This document shows, in pieces, positions 54,354-62,922 of a stretch of DNA of 64,000 nt. Within the stretch, counting starts at the first letter, position 1. Each line of letters starts with the position of its first letter. Made by a program: the position numbers and the translations under genes. Origin of the DNA: Nostoc foliaceum FACHB-393 (GTDB taxonomy: Bacteria; Cyanobacteriota; Cyanobacteriia; Cyanobacteriales; Nostocaceae); assembly GCF_014698505.1 (NCBI RefSeq), contig NZ_JACJTD010000007.1:124001-188000 (forward strand), written 5' to 3'. The notes under the pieces are model-generated. The model was not told where the DNA came from. It worked only from the letters and a program-made list of their open reading frames with translations, and did no database searches.

Positions 54354-56471
54354 ATGAGAGAAATCCTTTATTTAGAAGTTCCAATTCCAGATATAGCAAC
54401 TGTGCGTAGCTGGCTACAAACAGATTTTGAACCTGGAAATGGAGAAAAAGTGCTTACTTCGGAAGGCTTTCGCCTCAAAATGCCCAGTGCTACTACATCG
54501 GCTGGGGTGGCTCTTTCCGAAAACTTGCCTGCGGAACTTTCTGTATTTGTCTGGTCGGTGCAACGAACTACCTATCTGAAAGTGTTTCGTTGGGCAGAAC
54601 AACCCTTTCCCAGTGAGAGACAAATTCTGCAACGCCTAACCAAAGAAATCAGAAACCGTTTTGGGCATCATTACCCAGAACCGCCAGCGATTGATTTATC
54701 CCAGCAATCGATTTTTGCAGCGCTAGAATCTGCTTACCCCCTGACCGTCAAGTATTTTCAGAAAATGCCCAACGGTGAATATGACCTAACGCGTGCCTAC
54801 TGGTGGGAACAACGATGGCGCGAAGGAGTACGGAATCCGCAGCAGCCCCGGCAGGTTGTGTTTTCCACTCAAGGGGATAAGGGAAGAGGTAGGGAAGCAG
54901 GGGAAGATAAGACTCCGACTTACGACATCATCTACATTGGTGGCGCACTAGGTGTGATCCATGCAGCAGTGATGGCAAAACTCGGATATAAAGTCTTGCT
55001 GGTAGAACGAATGCCCTTTGGGCGGATGAACCGGGAGTGGAATATTTCCCGCGATGAGATTCAAAGCTTGGTTAACCTGGGTTTAGTTACCCCCGCTGAG
55101 TTAGAAACCATCATTGCCAGGGAATACAAAGACGGATTCAATAAGTTTTTCGATGCTAATAATCCATCCAAACTGCGATCGCCCGTCCTTCACACACCCA
55201 CAGTCCTAAATTTAGGTTTAGATTCCGAAAAATGGCTCCAAATGTGTGGGCAAAAGCTGCAAGCAGCAGGCGGCGAAATCTGGGATGAAACAGAGTTTAT
55301 CCGTGCAGATATTGATATATCACAAGTTTTGTTGAAAGTCAAGCACTTACCCAGTCAGGTTGAGAAGCAAGTAAGTGGACGGCTGCTAATAGATGCAATG
55401 GGAACTGCATCCCCCATCGCTTGGCAATTAAATGGTGGTCGTGCTTTTGATAGTGTATGTCCGACAGTAGGAGCGGCAATTGAGAGCGGATTTGAGCCGG
55501 AGGTATGGGACTCCCAGTATGGGGACGTTCTTTACAGTCATGGGGATATTTCGCGGGGAAGGCAGTTGATTTGGGAATTGTTTCCTGGAGCAGATGATGA
55601 ACTGACAATTTATTTATTTCACTACCACGAAGTCAATGCTGAAAATCCCGGTTCCTTGCTAGAGATGTACGAGGACTTTTTCACAATTTTGCCAGAGTAT
55701 CGCAGGTGCGATATGGACAAATTGGTGTGGAAAAAGCCGACATTTGGGTACATACCGGGGCATTTTAGTATGGGAAGTCGCGATCGCACAGTTGCTTTTG
55801 ATCGATTGATTGCGATCGGTGATGCCGCATCACTCCAGTCTCCCCTCGTCTTCACCGGTTTTGGTTCTTTAGTCCGCAACTTAGAGCGTTTAACAACGCT
55901 GTTGGATACTGCTCTCAAACATGACTTGTTAAGTTTCCGACACTTGAACCAAATTCGCGCCTACCAAAGCAACGTTTCCGTAACTTGGCTATTTTCCAAA
56001 GGCATGATGGTACCCACAGGGAAATTTTTACCACCCCAACGGATTAACTCCATGCTCAACACCTTCTTTGGGCTGTTAGCAGACGAACCCCAAGAAGTAG
56101 CAGATAATTTCATCAAAGATAGGTGTGATTGGTTTACCTTTAACCGCCTAGCACTCAAAGCAGCTAGAAAAAATCCTGCCTTGCTTTTGTGGATTTGGGA
56201 ACTTGCTGGGCCTAGAGATTTAGGGCGATGGCTTGGTAGTTATTTCAACTTCGGTCGTCATGCTCTGATTAGTGCTTTGCTGAGTCCGTGGTTCGGGCGT
56301 TTCTTGAACCGGGTAGGTTTTTGGCTCGAACCCCGGAATCCAGGCTTGTGGCTGTGGCTATTGGCAATTAATTATGCGATCGCCACAGGTAAGCCGCGAT
56401 CGCGCGCTCAAGTAGTAAAAGCCAACCCAGAAGCCATAATTCCGAAGTCAGAAGCAAGGATTCTTAATTAG
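54354..56471 (+). CDS. cruA: CruA-type lycopene cyclase (FAD-dependent)
   Basis: 705 residues. An N-terminal region of ~190 residues precedes the FAD-binding motif TYDIIYIGGALGVIHAAVMA, followed by ERMPFGRMNREWNISRDEIQ, which is characteristic of CruA/CruP. Later LIAIGDAASLQSPLVFTGFG, then a C-terminal membrane-like tail with LLSPWFGRFLNRVGFWLEPR. CruA makes gamma-carotene from lycopene. The alternative, CruP, has a different motif around the NRxWNIS site; I favour CruA. Residues ~173-188 are a low-complexity insert (QGDKGRGREAGEDKTP) just before the FAD motif. Confidence 0.75.
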   Translation: MREILYLEVPIPDIATVRSWLQTDFEPGNGEKVLTSEGFRLKMPSATTSAGVALSENLPAELSVFVWSVQRTTYLKVFRWAEQPFPSERQILQRLTKEIRNRFGHHYPEPPAIDLSQQSIFAALESAYPLTVKYFQKMPNGEYDLTRAYWWEQRWREGVRNPQQPRQVVFSTQGDKGRGREAGEDKTPTYDIIYIGGALGVIHAAVMAKLGYKVLLVERMPFGRMNREWNISRDEIQSLVNLGLVTPAELETIIAREYKDGFNKFFDANNPSKLRSPVLHTPTVLNLGLDSEKWLQMCGQKLQAAGGEIWDETEFIRADIDISQVLLKVKHLPSQVEKQVSGRLLIDAMGTASPIAWQLNGGRAFDSVCPTVGAAIESGFEPEVWDSQYGDVLYSHGDISRGRQLIWELFPGADDELTIYLFHYHEVNAENPGSLLEMYEDFFTILPEYRRCDMDKLVWKKPTFGYIPGHFSMGSRDRTVAFDRLIAIGDAASLQSPLVFTGFGSLVRNLERLTTLLDTALKHDLLSFRHLNQIRAYQSNVSVTWLFSKGMMVPTGKFLPPQRINSMLNTFFGLLADEPQEVADNFIKDRCDWFTFNRLALKAARKNPALLLWIWELAGPRDLGRWLGSYFNFGRHALISALLSPWFGRFLNRVGFWLEPRNPGLWLWLLAINYAIATGKPRSRAQVVKANPEAIIPKSEARILN

Positions 56472-56516
56472 TCATTGGTCATTGGTCATTGGTATTTGAC
56501 AAATGACTAATGACAG
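56469..56516. repeat. Heptamer repeat with inverted arm
   Basis: GTCATTGGTCATTGGTCATT followed by an inverse arm AATGACTAATGAC between convergent cruA and the coiled-coil gene. Confidence 0.7.
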
Positions 56517-56520
56517 CTAA

Positions 56521-58074
56521 CTATTGACTCTTGGGGCGAAAATTCGGCAGTTCCACAGATGCCAATGATTTACGCCCCTTGGGTGGGCGCTGGGGATAAA
56601 CCACAGGTGAAGGTGAACTTGTATCATTGGTGTTGTCACCCAATGACTCTGGGGAGAAATCAGTAGCTGACAATTCTAACTGTGACAATTGGGAAACTTC
56701 TGACCAGTAGTCTTCAGTTTGTTCAACAGGCATCTCAGTATGAGGTGAAGTAGAGGAAACTGGTAAGTCATTGGTTGATGAAACCACAGAATCTGTCGTC
56801 CAAGAAGTGGAGATAGTTACAGAGGGATTAATTTCTGCTTCCAACTGCTCCTCCTGTGGATTTTCTAATTCCTCATCGTCTTCTAGGATTGTTGCTAAAG
56901 TCTCCCAGATAGGCGCATCACCCTGATTACTATCCACATCCATTTTCGCCGCGGGTGGTGGTGATACAGATGTTGACTCAGAGGTAAAGAACATTTGGAT
57001 TAGACTATCTAATTGCTGATCTAAATTTGATGACCCAGAAGTTGAAACAGCTTCTGGTGTATCTGGGGAATCATCAACTTTTGGAGATGGGCTGGGTTCT
57101 GGTGGTGTTGGGGTATTTTGCTTAACTGACCAGTTCCAAGAAGATGATGGTGTCGGAGTCGGTTCATTTCTTTGGAATGGGATTGGTGCTGACGGTTCGC
57201 CCCAAGAATTATCTAGATTATCCAAGGATTCTGGTTCTGCTGACCAAGGTTGAATTGGCTGGGCGTTAGGAAATAAAGACCGAGCTTTTCTAGAAAATCT
57301 TCCTTGTCCACTAGTTATGTCTTTAGGATGTTTTGCAGTATCGTCTAGGGAATCATAGCTAGGAACCGATGTATCCAAACATTTTTCTAGAGCTGCTTTA
57401 AATTGCAGCGTCTGGCGTTGTTGTCGCATCAGTCTAGTACGTAACTCCCGACAAACAGTTTCTGATTGCAATAGCTGCTGGGACTGTTCGCTGTTGTTAG
57501 TGTGTAACAACGTACATTCTCGCTCTAACTGGGCTAGACGTTGTTGGCTAATTTGTAGCTGTACTTTATAAGTTTCAGTGAAAATTTCCTGGCGTTGAAC
57601 AGTTTGTACAGCAGTTTCTAATTGTTGAAATAGGGATTTTATCTGTTCTTGAGCCGCAGCCAGTTCTTGAGCATGTTGGTTGAGCATCGACTCAGTAACG
57701 CTGGAACGCGTTTTCTGCCACTGCAAAACCTTTTCAGACTCAGCTAGGTTGTCTTTTAGCTGCTCCACTTGCTCATACAAGTTATTGTTAGCCGCACGCA
57801 ATTCTTCGTTCAATGCCAGCAGGTTCTGAAATTCTGAGTCAATAAGTGCTTGCTTGCCGCTTTCAGGCTCTGCAACCCAGTCCTGCTGGGTGGTATCTTT
57901 TGAAAATTGTGTGTCTTCAGCTGGCATGAGGAGTGGCAGTTTTTTCACTGCCATATTGTCATTAGGCACAACTGAGTAAAAGGGACAACTCGCCTGATCT
58001 AATTGTGGCGAATTAGCAGAATTTAGGGATTCTATCACAGCCCCCTTGTTTGAGGTGTCAGCTTCATTCATCAC
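56521..58074 (-). CDS. Coiled-coil protein with long disordered tail
   Basis: 517 residues. Residues ~80-240 form a long coiled coil (NLLALNEELRAANNNLYEQVEQ, then QLEQ-type heptads). The remaining ~270 residues are Ser/Pro/Thr/Glu-rich (TPTPPEPSPSPKVDDS) with a final basic patch (PPKGRKSLASVELPNFRPK). It has no catalytic domain or membrane segment. Unknown function. It could be a cell-shape or carboxysome-type scaffold, but this is a guess. A structured, switch-like element lies ~180 bp upstream in its leader. Confidence 0.7.
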   Translation of the reverse strand: MMNEADTSNKGAVIESLNSANSPQLDQASCPFYSVVPNDNMAVKKLPLLMPAEDTQFSKDTTQQDWVAEPESGKQALIDSEFQNLLALNEELRAANNNLYEQVEQLKDNLAESEKVLQWQKTRSSVTESMLNQHAQELAAAQEQIKSLFQQLETAVQTVQRQEIFTETYKVQLQISQQRLAQLERECTLLHTNNSEQSQQLLQSETVCRELRTRLMRQQRQTLQFKAALEKCLDTSVPSYDSLDDTAKHPKDITSGQGRFSRKARSLFPNAQPIQPWSAEPESLDNLDNSWGEPSAPIPFQRNEPTPTPSSSWNWSVKQNTPTPPEPSPSPKVDDSPDTPEAVSTSGSSNLDQQLDSLIQMFFTSESTSVSPPPAAKMDVDSNQGDAPIWETLATILEDDEELENPQEEQLEAEINPSVTISTSWTTDSVVSSTNDLPVSSTSPHTEMPVEQTEDYWSEVSQLSQLELSATDFSPESLGDNTNDTSSPSPVVYPQRPPKGRKSLASVELPNFRPKSQ

Positions 58075-59069
58075 TCTTGACCCACCTGCTTAAAAATATT
58101 CAGCAGTGCTGGCATTAGCATTGCTTATGAACTCTGTCTAATCAGGGTTTGCTCTAGAAGCTAAGTTTAACTCTCTCTAAGCACCAGCAATTAATCATCA
58201 ATTGGTGTTACCCATTTTGTATCTAGACTGATGCCGTTATAACACTATGATGCTCTTCCCCGTCAAGACGAGGCGGAAGGGGAACTCGAACCGCCTCTGG
58301 TGATAGGCGGGAGAAAAGAGAAACTTGATACTTAAAAACTAAACTGTATTGGCTGATGAAGTTTTTGTATATGAAAAAACTGCCTCACAATATACTTTTT
58401 TATTTATAGACGCATCTGTCCTAAGGCCTAAATAAAAATGTATTATTCAATACATTTTTATACAGCCTCATTTATTACTTAGGGCTGATGTCAGTACAAG
58501 TATCTACTATTTGATGATAAATCTGTCATTTTAGCGATCGCTATTTAATGCCGGCAAACAACTAAGAACTGCAATGTTAGGAAACAATGACAATTGCGTG
58601 TAAAAACGTATGGACTTATTAATTTAACGTATTAAATCTTCTAAGTGCAATCATAAAACTTTTTTAAAGAGTAATCTCAACTTAATATGGGCTATTTTCT
58701 CGGTAAATACAGTCCTAGCAAGGAATTGTAGGCTTAGTTAGCGAGAAGCTTTTTATAACAACCTACATTCAATGCATCAAGTTTGTTTAATGACTACAAG
58801 AAAATTCTTTAAAGTATACTTGACTACTTGCTAATATTTTTTACAATGTATATAAAATTACTATACATGAATTTTAATTAAGTATTAATTCTGATACCAT
58901 TTTTAATTAATTTATTAAAGAATAGTTGGAATAACCGAGTTTTCTACTAGTAGCAAAGTAATTATAAAAACTATAGTTACTACGGTTTAATGTGATTATT
59001 GTGTTAGATAAAGCGGTGTAGCAGTTAGCCTTGTCCAAAAATTCAAAGTTTAAAATAGGGGTGCTAAAG
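58075..59069. other. AT-rich region between divergent genes
   Basis: 995 bp. Contains the multi-stem element at 58256-58311 and a strong hairpin at 58433-58460 (TAAAAATGTAT with ATACATTTTTA). The 58869-58891 stretch holds an imperfect inverted repeat GAATTTTAAT/ATTAATTC upstream of the class-V enzyme gene, a possible operator. No small gene was found. Confidence 0.45.
58256..58311. promoter_or_regulatory. Candidate switch-like RNA structure
   Basis: CCGCCT (58291-58296) can pair with AGGCGG at 58271-58276 (7 bp with the flanking G-C) or with AGGCGG at 58305-58310. TTCCCC (58256-58261) can pair with GGGGAA at 58279-58284. The stems exclude one another, as in an attenuator. It resembles no tRNA. 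If read from the minus strand it lies in the leader of the coiled-coil gene. Confidence 0.4.
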
Positions 59070-60524
59070 ATGACCGACGTACTTGCAATGGGTGCAAACA
59101 TAAAGCAGGAAGCTGTCCAATTACCGCTGGTAGCAGAAAATTTTGACAATTTTTGGGACAAAGAAATCAGACCGTTATTTACAGATGAGTCTCTATCTTT
59201 CAGGGTGAGAACTCTTAACGGAAAATATGTCAAGTACGTCAACTTGGATAATGGAGCTACAACCACTCCCTTTGCAAACCTCAAGCAGCATGTGGACGAA
59301 ATGCTTGACACATATGGTAGTGTGCATCGAGGTTCTGGGCAAAAGTCCATCATCACTACACGAGAATATGACGCTAGCCGGAACATCATTCGGGACTTTG
59401 TGGGATCATCTTTAGACAACTATGTAATCTTTGCGAAGAATACAACAGAAGCAATTAATGGAGCTGCTACACTTTGGGCAAAAAAACCTGGAAAAATCTT
59501 AGTTTCTGATATTGAGCATTCATCCAACCTGCTGCCTTGGGTTACTAGAGACGAAGTTGTGCAGTACAGAACCCAGCAGGATGGAAGTGTAAGTGTTACA
59601 GAAATTGAAGATATCTTCAAGGCACACCAAAATCTCCCCGAAGCCGAACAAATTAAGTTAGTAACTATTACAGGTGCTTCGACAATTACAGGTTACAGAC
59701 CTCCGATTTACGAAATTGCAGCTTTAGCACATCGGTATGGTGCTAAAATATTTGCCGATGTGTGTCAGTTAATTCAGCATGAACGAGTCGATATGCGTGC
59801 AGATGATGACCCATGTCATTTAGATTTTGTGGCTTTCTCTGGACACAAGATGTATGCACCCTACGGAACTGGGGTTCTGCTGGGGCCAAAGGAATTTTTT
59901 GATAGTTCTTACCCTTATCAAATCGGCGGTGGAAATCTGCCTTATATCACTAGAAACCTAGAGATCAAGCGTTTTTATACAGAACGGGCCCATGACCCTG
60001 GAACACCAAACGCTATGGGTGCGATCGCTATTGCCAAGGCGATTGAAATTATCGAAGCCCTAGGACGCGATCGCATTGCTCAGTATGAACACTCTCTAGT
60101 TGAATTCACATATACACGGCTTCGGCTGGTTCCTGGAGTTAAATTACATATCCCAGGAGATGATTTAGCCCATGTTATTCCCTTTGATATTGATGGGTTT
60201 GATGGACGCTTAGTGGCAGAGATTCTGGCACAAGAATACGGCATTGGGGTTCGGGCTGGGGCTTTTTGCACTTATGAATATATTCGCAAACTCAAGAATG
60301 TTTCGGATGAGCAAGACTACGAGATTGCTCAGGAAGTAGACAGAGGAATTACGCGTAACATTCCTAGTATTATCCGAGCTAGCTTTGCTGTATATAATAC
60401 ATTTGAAGATTGCGATCGCTTTATAGATGCGATCGCTCAAATAGCTAAAAACGGATTAGCTCACTATTTGCCCAGCTACACACAAGATGAAATAACTGGT
60501 GTTTGGACAGCAATAAACAGTTAG
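59070..60524 (+). CDS. Class-V PLP-dependent enzyme (cysteine desulfurase-like)
   Basis: 484 residues from the ATG at 59070, which has AGGGG upstream; the frame from 59031 adds 13 residues. Motifs: NLDNGATTTP, TTREYDASRNIIRDFVG, SDIEHSSNLLPW, FADVCQLIQHERVDM, and the PLP lysine K260 in AFSGHKMYAPYG. A cysteine, C400 (RAGAFCTYEY), is where desulfurases carry their persulfide-forming residue. It has an N-terminal extension of ~50 residues beyond SufS. It may act on cysteine, cysteine sulfinate or another sulfur amino acid. It is first of a run with sulfite oxidase and a TauE/SafE exporter. Confidence 0.85.
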   Translation: MTDVLAMGANIKQEAVQLPLVAENFDNFWDKEIRPLFTDESLSFRVRTLNGKYVKYVNLDNGATTTPFANLKQHVDEMLDTYGSVHRGSGQKSIITTREYDASRNIIRDFVGSSLDNYVIFAKNTTEAINGAATLWAKKPGKILVSDIEHSSNLLPWVTRDEVVQYRTQQDGSVSVTEIEDIFKAHQNLPEAEQIKLVTITGASTITGYRPPIYEIAALAHRYGAKIFADVCQLIQHERVDMRADDDPCHLDFVAFSGHKMYAPYGTGVLLGPKEFFDSSYPYQIGGGNLPYITRNLEIKRFYTERAHDPGTPNAMGAIAIAKAIEIIEALGRDRIAQYEHSLVEFTYTRLRLVPGVKLHIPGDDLAHVIPFDIDGFDGRLVAEILAQEYGIGVRAGAFCTYEYIRKLKNVSDEQDYEIAQEVDRGITRNIPSIIRASFAVYNTFEDCDRFIDAIAQIAKNGLAHYLPSYTQDEITGVWTAINS

Positions 60525-60559
60525 TCTCATCTCTTTTTCTCGCCAAAAGATATATGAAA

Positions 60560-60588
60560 GTAGGGGCACGGCAATGCCGTGCCCCTAC
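60560..60588. repeat. Interspersed palindrome GTAGGGGCACGGC type
   Basis: GTAGGGGCACGGCA pairs with TGCCGTGCCCCTAC. It lies between the class-V enzyme and sulfite oxidase genes. The ATG of the longest sulfite oxidase frame (60574) is inside this repeat, so that frame start is not the real one. Confidence 0.8.
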
Positions 60589-60618
60589 CGAAAATTACAA
60601 ATCATAGGGGGTAATAGC

Positions 60619-61905
60619 TTGAGCGATGAAAACCTCTTTGACCAGGAGGATTATCTACAAGCACGGGTTGATCAGTACATCTGGCAAAAAAGTACAGATG
60701 CAGGTATTCCACGCCAGCGCTTTCTAAAGATACTAACCACTATGGTTGGTGCAACAGCCATTGGAGGGTTAGCTAAACCTGCACCTGCACACAGTCAGGC
60801 AGCTGTTAAAACCAAGGGCAGCAAAATACTTAAGCCATTGCCACCAGGGTATATCTCTCATAGCAGAGGCACATTAGAGATGAACTGGGAAGCGATGTAT
60901 GGGCGTGGTTATTTAGTACCAAATGATTGGTTCTATGTTCATAACCGCAGTACACCTCCTCAGTTTGACCCCTCTACATGGCGTTTGCAAATTCATGGAA
61001 CTGGCGTTTCTGCCCCCTGCGAGTTTACCTATGATGAAATCATCGCTATGCCCTCCATCTCAGTCACTTGTGCTATTGAGTGTGCTGCTAATGGTCGGCG
61101 CTTCTTTGAAGAGGCTTACAACACACCACTCTCTGGCGCACGATGGAGGCTTGGGGCTATTGGTGTGGCTGAGTGGACTGGTGTACCACTTGGCATATTA
61201 TTAGAGCGGGCTGGACTGAAATCCACAGCAAAAGACGTACTCGTTGAGGGCGCAGATGTGGATTCGCTGGACTCAAAGGGGACGAATAAATCCAAGTTCA
61301 ATAATGTAGTTCCGATTAGCAAGGCATTAGCAGATAACTCGCTTCTCGTCTATGCAATGAATGGAGAACCATTACCTCCAGATCACGGTCAGCCATGCCG
61401 TGCCTTATTTCCTGGTTGGGGAGGAAACGCCAACGTTAAATGGATTGAGCGGATTGAGGTTTCTGAAACACCGATATATACCCAGTGGGTAACGGAACAG
61501 ATGGTATTGGTTGGTGCAGACTACCCAGCGATCGCCCCGTATAAAGGTAAGCTGATTACCTACCAAAATGTTAAGAGCGCCTTTGAGTTGGCTTGGCCAG
61601 CTACGCTTTCTGCTAGAACTCACTTACTACGTGGACGTTCTTGGTCTGGGAAAGGAAAGATTGTCCGTGTACAAGTTAGCCTGGATGGTGGTAAAACTTG
61701 GCAACTTGCACGATTGAGAGAACCAAACTTTCCATTTGCATGGGTACGGTGGGACATTGAGTGGAACCCACTTCCTGGGAAATATTTTCTCCAAGCTATT
61801 GCTACTGACAATTTAGGTAATACACAACCGAGTACAGTTCCGTGGAATGATTCTGGATTACTCTATGGAGGCGTTGTTAGTCATCCAGTGACAGTACAAG
61901 GTTAA
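60619..61905 (+). CDS. Sulfite oxidase family molybdoenzyme
   Basis: 428 residues from the TTG at 60619, which has AGGGGG seven bases upstream. A Tat-like signal (PRQRFLKILTTMVGATAIGG; RQRFLK is a variant of RRxFLK) leads to an exported enzyme. The molybdopterin domain holds the Mo-ligand cysteine C155 (CAIECAANGRRFF), and LFPGWGGNANVKWI. The C-terminal Mo-co dimerisation domain ends the protein (~300-425). It oxidises sulfite to sulfate. It lies between a desulfurase-like gene and a sulfite exporter gene on one strand. Confidence 0.9.
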   Translation: MSDENLFDQEDYLQARVDQYIWQKSTDAGIPRQRFLKILTTMVGATAIGGLAKPAPAHSQAAVKTKGSKILKPLPPGYISHSRGTLEMNWEAMYGRGYLVPNDWFYVHNRSTPPQFDPSTWRLQIHGTGVSAPCEFTYDEIIAMPSISVTCAIECAANGRRFFEEAYNTPLSGARWRLGAIGVAEWTGVPLGILLERAGLKSTAKDVLVEGADVDSLDSKGTNKSKFNNVVPISKALADNSLLVYAMNGEPLPPDHGQPCRALFPGWGGNANVKWIERIEVSETPIYTQWVTEQMVLVGADYPAIAPYKGKLITYQNVKSAFELAWPATLSARTHLLRGRSWSGKGKIVRVQVSLDGGKTWQLARLREPNFPFAWVRWDIEWNPLPGKYFLQAIATDNLGNTQPSTVPWNDSGLLYGGVVSHPVTVQG

Positions 61906-61946
61906 TCACAGCAAATCAGTTCTCTAGAAAAAGACCTATTCTATTT

Positions 61947-62738
61947 ATGATTGATTTTAGTTGGTTGATTTTAGTAACTGGAGGCCTAATATCTGGAGTC
62001 ATAGCTGGACTTTTAGGAATAGGTGGCGGTATTATCACAATTCCTCTTTTAGTCACACTAGGTTATACTCCCATTCAGGCGATCGCTACTAGTAGCCTTG
62101 CTATTGTGATTACTTCAATTTCTGGAAGTTTGCAAAATTGGTGGATGGGTTACTTTGACTTTAAACGAGTAACTTATTTAGGAATTCCAGCTTTCCTAAC
62201 TACTGGAATAGGTGTCTATTTTGCTAATAAAATTCCATCCTATATAATACTCTTTACATTTGGTATCATACTACTTGCTAATATCTATTTGATTGAGCTT
62301 CGCAAGCAATTGGCTTTCAAGGAAATAGAGAATACAGCCCTAGTCTTTAACCCACTAGTTTCTAAAATTGGCACAGGGGGAGCAGCCGGAATTTTAGCAG
62401 GTTTGTTTGGCTTAGGTGGCGGTACGATTATGGTGCCACTGCAAATGTTACTACTGGGAGAAGAAATTAAAGTAGCAATTCAGACTAGTTTGGGCGTGAT
62501 TGTCATCACTGCTTTAGCTGCCTGTACAGGACACACATTAGAGGGAAATATTCTATTTGCTCAAGGTATAGTTTTGGGATGTGGCGGTCTTTTAGGTGTT
62601 CAAATGAGTACTCGCACATTACCAAAACTACCAGATTCTACTGTAAGCTTAGTGCTTCGTATCTTCTTAGGAATACTATCAATCTATATTTTTTGGGAAG
62701 CTTGGATAAACTATCAACAAATAATTACTAATTCGTAA
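61947..62738 (+). CDS. TauE/SafE family sulfite exporter
   Basis: 263 residues, eight transmembrane helices, with the family's repeated motifs: GVIAGLLGIGGGIITIPLL near the N-terminus and GILAGLFGLGGGTIMVPL in the second half. These pairs of glycine-rich loops are the signature. The family exports sulfite and sulfoacetate, or other sulfur/carboxylate anions. It starts 41 bp after the sulfite oxidase stop, in the same direction, so the genes are likely co-transcribed. Confidence 0.88.
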   Translation: MIDFSWLILVTGGLISGVIAGLLGIGGGIITIPLLVTLGYTPIQAIATSSLAIVITSISGSLQNWWMGYFDFKRVTYLGIPAFLTTGIGVYFANKIPSYIILFTFGIILLANIYLIELRKQLAFKEIENTALVFNPLVSKIGTGGAAGILAGLFGLGGGTIMVPLQMLLLGEEIKVAIQTSLGVIVITALAACTGHTLEGNILFAQGIVLGCGGLLGVQMSTRTLPKLPDSTVSLVLRIFLGILSIYIFWEAWINYQQIITNS

Positions 62739-62771
62739 TGACGATCGAGGACTCGCTACCGCTACGCTAAC

Positions 62772-62918
62772 GTAATTCGTAATTCGTAATTACATTTGTG
62801 GTTCGTTTTTATCCTCTGTGGTAAGTCGCAATCCCATATGTAAATTAAACTTGCACATTTGGGATGTTCTCAAAACCAGTGAGAGGCTTGCTACTCACAA
62901 TTACGAATTACGAATTAT
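62772..62918. repeat. Inverted repeat pair (AATTCGTAATT type)
   Basis: AATTCGTAATTCGTAATT at 62774-62791 and its exact inverse at 62899-62916 flank a 107-bp loop. They could form a long stem after the TauE/SafE gene and before the converging gene at 62923. Confidence 0.75.
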
Positions 62919-62922
62919 TATC

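Noticed and set aside
58262..58311. tRNA-like GGTTCGAGTTCCCC on the minus strand
   Set aside because: It resembles a T-loop, but the neighbouring bases do not form the T-stem, anticodon arm or acceptor stem. The pairing is that of a multi-stem element.
60574..60618. Upstream start for sulfite oxidase
   Set aside because: The ATG is inside an interspersed palindrome. A TTG at 60619 with a strong AGGGGG ribosome binding site fits better.
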